NCBI GenBank assembly: GCA_039621445.1
Contig: CP154955.1
Span: 53,821,341 to 53,885,340, forward strand
Length of the DNA: 64,000 nucleotides
Direction of reading: 5' to 3'
DNA from: Euglena gracilis
Lineage: Eukaryota; Euglenida; Euglenophyceae; Euglenales
Under the pieces are notes generated by a model that was not told the origin of the DNA, ran no database searches, and was given only the letters and a program-made list of their open reading frames with translations. Positions 59,524 to 64,000 of the stretch are shown piece after piece. The position numbers and the translations under genes are program-made. Numbering within the stretch: position 1 is the first letter of the stretch; each line of letters begins with the position of its first letter.

Positions 59524-60819
59524 AGTGCCAAACGGTAGACTGGGGGGGGGGGGGAGTGGGTAGTCGGCCGACTAGTCGGCAGACTACCCAATTGGCCGGC
59601 CGACTAGTCGGCCGACTAATTGGTCGGTAGCTAGTCGGCGGGGGGGTAGTGGGTAGTCGGCCGACTAGTCGGCCGACTACCCACTCTAATGTACTAACGG
59701 GTCAAAACCGCCGACTTTTAAGCCCCCCCCCATGGGAAAAAAATTTGTCTAAATCACCTCAACGCCGGTCAAAACCCACCCAAATGGCTCCAGAACCCCC
59801 CAATCGGGGGTGAATATGCAAAAAAATTGGGGGAAAATGTCCATTTTGGGCCACTTTTGACAAGAGTACACCTCTCCCCATTGAATTTTCAACATAAGTC
59901 AAAATTTGCACAAAAAAAGGGTCTTATCCCGCCAAGTCTATTGCCAACATAGAAGGGATTTTGTTATTTGAGGGGGGGGTGCGGGGGGGGGGGGGGAGCC
60001 CCCCCCGCCTATGCCAAAGGGAGCCACAAAAACGACTTAGCCCCCGAGGATGTTGCCAACACAGAAGGGGTTGTGGGATTTGAGGGGGGGGGTGCGGGGG
60101 GGGGGGGCGGAGCCCCCCCCGCCTATGCCAAAGTGAGCCACAAAAACGACTTAGCCCCCGAATATGTTGCCAACAGAGAAGGGATTTTGTTATTTGAGGG
60201 GGGGGGTGCGGCGGGGGCGGAGCCCCCCCCGCCTATGCCAAAGTGAGCCACAAAAACGACTTAGCCCCCGAGTATGTTGCCAACACAGAAGGGATTTTGT
60301 TATTTGAGTCTCGGATTGGGGTGGAGGGGGGAGTTTTCTGCCTCTCGTGATGCAAAACGCAGATTGCAGATTGCATTTCTAAAGGATTTTAATGTAATCC
60401 CTGTTTCATCATTGGTTTTTTACCCCTCCGGACCCCCATCAAGGGCCCACCGACCCCCCACTGACCAAAGATTTCCATCTGGGGGTGTTTATTTAGGCGT
60501 AAGACACTTATTTGGACCCATCCGGACCATTTCCGGGTGATTTGGGCCCGCCACAGACCATTTTTATGACCGCCGACTAGCCACCGACTAGTTTCCATTG
60601 GATTTTGTTCATGGGGGGGGGGCTTAAAAGTCGGCGGTTTTGACCCGTTAGTACATTAGAGTGGGTAGTCGGCCGACTAGTTGGCCGACTACCCACTACC
60701 CCCCCCCCTGTCTCGCCGACTAGCTACCGACTAGGACTAGTCGGTGGACCAATTGGGTAGTCGGCCGACTAGTCGGCCGACTACCCACTACCCCCCCCCC
60801 CAGTCTACCGCCTTGCGCC
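59524..60819. mobile_element. Mutator-like non-autonomous element 2 (1.3 kb)
   Basis: Ends AGTGCCAAACGGTAGACTGG and, inverted, GGCGCAAGGCGGTAGACTGG, followed by about 170 bp of inverted repeat rich in TAGTCGGCCGACTA. Flanks 59515-59523 and 60820-60828 are both CCCAAGGAT (9-bp duplication). It shares ends and internal units with element 1, so both were moved by the same transposase. No coding sequence. Confidence 0.86.
59925..60310. repeat. 118-bp tandem units inside element 2
   Basis: Four starts of 'TTGCCAACA(T/C/G)AGAAGGG' separated by G-runs and 'GCCTATGCCAAAG(T/G)GAGCC'. Same unit as 54780-55020. Confidence 0.88.
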
Positions 60820-60883
60820 CCCAAGGATCACCGATTTTAGGACGCACGCCGCCTGCGCGGCCGCCAAGTTGTATTTTAGTCGG

Positions 60884-61070
60884 GTGCTGACCCCACCCCG
60901 GGGGGTCAGCCTGCCTAGCAGGCACTCCAAGGCACTCCCAATCCGACCCCCCCGGGGGGGGGGGTAAGGCACACGGCCAAAAGTGCCCTAGCACAACCCC
61001 AGCGCCTTCGGCGCCGGGGAGCCAACAATAGCCTATTTTCAAAGGAATGTGCCTGGGCACAGGCCGACCC
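60884..61070. repeat. Dispersed repeat R1, copy 2
   Basis: Partner of 15083-15260, with 'GGCACTCCAAGGCACTCCCA' and a GGCGCC hairpin here with TTCG-type loop (AGCGCCTTCGGCGCCG). Confidence 0.8.
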
Positions 61071-61129
61071 CCCCCCCCCGGGGGGGGTAGTGCCTGCCTG
61101 GGCAAGCACTCTGGACCCCCCTCCCCCCC

Positions 61130-62330
61130 CCGGGGTTGGTAAAAAACAGCGCTTGCCTTCCCCCCCCCACGGACCCCTTGTCAAGTTCCGAACTCAACCA
61201 GACAAAGGGGGGAAAAGGGGTTTGGGACCCTAACTTGACTACCCACCCCCCTTAAGATGCCCTGTTCAACGGTAAACCCCCCAAAAACAAGACCCCCAAA
61301 AACATAAGAAAACCCCAAAAAATAAGAGGTGGTGAATTTCACACACAAAAATGATGGAAGTTCAAAAATTTTCAGGTTTTGAGGTGCAAAAAAACATGGT
61401 AAATGTCAATTTACACATGGCGCGAAGCGCCAAAGGAAAAAAATTAGTGCTCTTGGGAACCTGAAAAATGGCGTTGGTGTTTTTTTTCAGGCCCGGGTCA
61501 TCCAAGAAAGAAATCCAAAAATGAGACCCTCCCCCAAAATAAGTCCCCCCATGGAGGTTTCCAGCAACGGACCCAAAAACAAGACCCGGGTCTTATTTTT
61601 GGCGGGGGGTTTTATTTTGATTTCCCCGTAACTCCCGAGCCCAAAACACGGCCGATTTTCAACCAAAAACGCGGCAGGCTTCCGACTCTGCCGTTCAAAA
61701 AAGTTGGAAAAATCGAAAAAAAAATACCAAACAGTGTTTCTTGGTCTCCAAGGCCCGGAAAAGCTGTTTTCGAGCTGAAAATGAGTGTTTTTCAACCCGT
61801 GCATTTTTGGCCGGGCCGGGCCGGGTCGAGCCAGGCTGCCAGTCCGCCGGGCCAGGCCAGGCCACGCCGGGCAGGGCCGGGCCAGGCCGCTGGCCCACGC
61901 GGCTGGGCCGCTAAGCCTCGCCGGGCCGCCAGGCCGGGCCGGGCAAGGCCAGAGGGGCCGCTAGGCCGCCGGGCCACCCACCGCCTCAAACATCTGCTGC
62001 AGCACAGCACCATCATCACATATGCAAAGAGCGGGTATTTGTTCTAGATGCAATTTTTATCGTCTTCTGGTCCTTTTTTTTTTCACCGGAAAACCGGGGG
62101 CACGTACAGCGCCCCCTGTTTTCTGATGAAAAAACGGGATCAAAACGCAGAACACAATTGAAATCGTGTTTGTAGTCCACGATGTGCAGCGTCATGTGGA
62201 AAACCGTGTATTAGTTCACGTGATGCATGATTTTGGTGAACACGGGTTGATATTTGAGTAAACACCTTTTTGGACCGCCAACCGTGTTCAAAACACAGGT
62301 TGAATGCGAAAAACCGTGTTCAGAATACGG
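61130..62330. other. No confident gene
   Basis: A GGCCGGGCC-rich, imperfect tandem tract at 61810-61975 and a GGCGCGAAGCGCC hairpin near 61420. Frames are open through the GC-rich tract on both strands for compositional reasons. Confidence 0.5.
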
Positions 62331-62544
62331 GTTGACCGTCAAAAAACCGTCCACCTCATCCCAGAAATTTCTTGCCCGGTTTGCCGTGCCTTTCGACACG
62401 TTGCCCCCCTCCTGCCTGGGCACCGCTTGGTGGGAGGGCCAGGGTGACGGGGGGGGGTCAACCCCCCCCCACCCCCTTCATGGTGGGGGGGTCGACCCCC
62501 CCCCCACCACCTCTTCCCGTATTTCCGGGACACATATGGCACAA

Positions 62545-62665
62545 AGTGGGGCCCCCATACCTAGGGTATGGGGGGGGTATGGGGGGGGTATGGGGGGGGA
62601 ATGGGGGGGGTATGGGGGGGGTATGGGGGGGGTATGGGGGGGTATGGGGGGTATGGGGGGAAGGC
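62545..62665. repeat. (GGGGGGTAT)n array, left
   Basis: About ten TATGGGGGGG units after 'TGGCACAAAGTGGGGCCCCC' (62538 on). The mirrored array at 63713-63860 ends with the complement of that phrase. Confidence 0.92.
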
Positions 62666-62737
62666 TGTGGGGATGTTGCCGTTGAGCTTTGTTGAAAAAC
62701 GGTGGTCCATGATGCACTTTCTACTGGCATTCTGCAG

Positions 62738-62862
62738 TCTCAGCACAATGGCAGTGAACGCTGACGTGTTATTTGGATATGTTTTGCAATACTTTGGGGC
62801 CTATTCTGATTTATTGGAACATGGACATCCTGAGAAAGCGCTGAACCGCCTTTACCAGGGTT
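62738..62862 (+). CDS. Candidate exon MAVNADVLFGYV...
   Basis: After CATTCTGCAG the frame reads LSTMAVNADVLFGYVLQYFG, AYSDLLEHGHPEKALNRLYQ, then GTTTTT follows CAGG. The residues look like a helical protein and the strand agrees with the exons at 63079 and 63197, but joining to 63079 does not keep phase with the obvious donor. Could be one exon of the same gene with a different border. No family identified. Confidence 0.35.
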
Positions 62863-63078
62863 TTTTAATGACTCGGGCGGGAAGGGGGGGTAACCGGGAG
62901 TCCAGCGGGACGCACACACACTCCCCCAAAAAGGACAACAAACTGCAGAATATGCCCAACAAACAGTACATTTTTCAAAAAAAAATAATGTCAGCATTTT
63001 TTTTGGCGCTGAACCGGAAAACTCACCCCTCCCGACCCCCCTCCGGTGTTCTAAGAGTAAAAAACTGCTGTTGTTGAG

Positions 63079-63135
63079 GCTGATCTTCATGCTCAAGGGG
63101 TTACAGCGAACAAGTTGGATATTGTTGCAGCCTTG
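63079..63135 (+). CDS. Exon with GTAAGG donor
   Basis: 57 bp, 19 codons: ADLHAQGVTANKLDIVAAL, acceptor CTGTTGTTGAG (weak) and strong donor GTAAGG. Phase 0 on both sides. The next exon begins 61 bp later in the same phase. Confidence 0.5.
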
Positions 63136-63196
63136 GTAAGGCTTCAGCGCAGTGGTCGCTAACCAATGCTGTGGGCCAAACACCCTGCTGCAAAAG

Positions 63197-63313
63197 CACA
63201 ATCTGCCCACCACGCAGTGGAACGACCGTTGCCGCATGCCAGCCCCACGTTCATGGACCACGATGGATAAGCCCACGAAGGACGATGCGGAGAACGGTGA
63301 TGCTGAGGAGTAA
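63197..63313 (+). CDS. Terminal exon, acidic C-terminus
   Basis: Acceptor CTGCTGCAAAAG, then 38 codons and TAA: HNLPTTQWNDRCRMPAPRSW, TTMDKPTKDDAENGDAEE. The acidic tail and phase-0 join to 63079-63135 support a real 3' end. I do not recognise the protein. Confidence 0.5.
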   Translation, partial: HNLPTTQWNDRCRMPAPRSWTTMDKPTKDDAENGDAEE

Positions 63314-63414
63314 GCACACTTACCTACTTGCCGCACACTTCCCGTCACCTGAACTGCACAAACTGAACTGCTTCGCACAACCATGCCCTCCATCGGTTGC
63401 ATAACTTGCGCGAT

Positions 63415-63655
63415 TTGCCCTTAAATTACACCCGGGGACAAAGATGAGGTTTATTTTGGTTGCCGGGGGGGGTCCGGGGGGGGGGGGCGGGAGCCCCCCC
63501 CGGGCACTCAAACAATTTCCTAACTTGTGCGATTTGCCCTTGAAATGAATCCGGGAACAAAGATCTGGTTTATTTTGGTTGCCGGGGGGGGTCCGGGGGG
63601 GGGGCGGGAGCCCCCCCCCCGGGCACCCGAACAATTGCATACGTCGCGCGATTTG
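63415..63655. repeat. Two tandem copies of a 120-bp unit
   Basis: 'GCGATTTGCCCTT(A/G)AAAT', 'TTTATTTTGGTTGCCGGGGG' and a (G)n-CGGGAGC-(C)n palindrome occur twice; a partial third start follows at 63648. Confidence 0.9.
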
Positions 63656-63712
63656 ACCACAAAAAACTTTTTTTGACCCGCCAAAAAAGTTACGCGCAAA
63701 AAATTTTTTCGG

Positions 63713-63862
63713 GTATGGGGGGGTATGGTGGAGGTATGGGGGGGGTATGGGGGGGGTATGGGGGGGGGTATGGGGGGGGTATGGGGTGTGGGGTATGGGG
63801 TGTGGGGTATGGGGGGGGTATGGGGTATGGGGGGGGTATGGGGGCCCCACTTTGTGCCATGA
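63713..63862. repeat. (GGGGGGTAT)n array, right, inverted junction
   Basis: Array ends GGGGCCCCACTTTGTGCCA, the complement of the phrase that begins the array at 62538. The two arrays therefore bound a 1.3-kb segment in mirror-related fashion. Confidence 0.88.
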
Positions 63863-64000
63863 CTCTTCCGGGAGCACCAATTTTTGGACCCCCCAAAATT
63901 TTTCCGGCGCCTTCGGCGTAGGTGTTTTTTTTTTGACCCAGTTTGGGACCCATATAAGAGGTCCCCCCAAAAACCCCCTAAAAACCCATTTTTTCATAGC

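Noticed and set aside
62458-63953. Pro/Tyr- or Gly/Tyr-rich proteins in the GGGGGGTAT arrays
   Set aside because: Pure consequence of translating a simple repeat.

Overview
This window looks like nuclear DNA of an intron-rich eukaryote with a repeat-laden genome, probably an alga or other protist; I cannot name the lineage. The support is: three eukaryotic-type tRNA genes with internal A/B boxes, a protein phosphatase 2C (PP2C) gene cut into at least eight exons over about 10 kb, GT-AG splice sites (including GTGAGT and GTAAGG donors), C/D-box snoRNA-like genes, two DIRS-type tyrosine-recombinase retroelements, and many DNA-transposon remnants, foldbacks, minisatellites and homopolymeric C/G runs. 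Nothing resembles a bacterial operon.

Layout. (1) 1-10.5 kb, + strand: a minisatellite, then short coding blocks embedded in repeat-rich introns. Two kinds of charged, probably coiled-coil exon (A and B) alternate A-B-A-B-A-B-A, and intron sequence after the first and last A copies is also homologous, so the locus grew by segmental duplication. A proline-rich exon and two further exons that join in phase lie at 9.8-10.4 kb. (2) 10.5-20 kb: MITEs and six copies of a C/D-box snoRNA-like sequence whose D' guide is complementary to the conserved CGGCUCUUCC stretch of large-subunit rRNA; scattered candidate + strand exons. (3) 21.5-26.1 kb: DIRS element 1 (+ strand), with gag-like region, reverse transcriptase/RNase H and tyrosine recombinase, inverted terminal repeats and an internal complementary region. 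(4) 26.1-29.2 kb: palindromes and a DIRS terminal remnant. (5) 29.2-32.3 kb: DIRS element 2 (- strand), a derivative lacking RT/RNase H but keeping an open recombinase. (6) 32.5-32.75 kb: tRNA-Ala(CGC) and, opposite strand, tRNA-Val(AAC). (7) 33-36 kb: scattered candidate exons and repeats. (8) 36.1-45.7 kb, - strand: the PP2C gene, with a complete hAT-like MITE in an intron; possible upstream exons reach 49.1 kb. (9) 46-53.6 kb: repeat-rich DNA, a decayed seventh snoRNA copy and several tandem arrays. (10) 53.6 kb: tRNA-Gln(UUG), - strand. (11) 54.4-60.8 kb: two related Mutator-like non-autonomous elements with long terminal inverted repeats and direct target duplications, separated by a 196-codon reading frame of unknown function set between a hairpin and a minisatellite. 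(12) 61-64 kb: GC-rich repeats, the 3' end of an unidentified + strand gene, and inverted (GGGGGGTAT)-type arrays.

Functionally the host content is thin: a PP2C phosphatase, tRNAs, a probable rRNA-methylation guide family, and parts of at least two unidentified proteins. The rest is mobile DNA. The two DIRS copies could interact: copy 1 has RT/RNase H but a frameshifted recombinase, while copy 2 has lost RT/RNase H but keeps the recombinase frame open. Exon boundaries are read by eye from splice consensus and reading frame; those marked approximate could shift by tens of bases.
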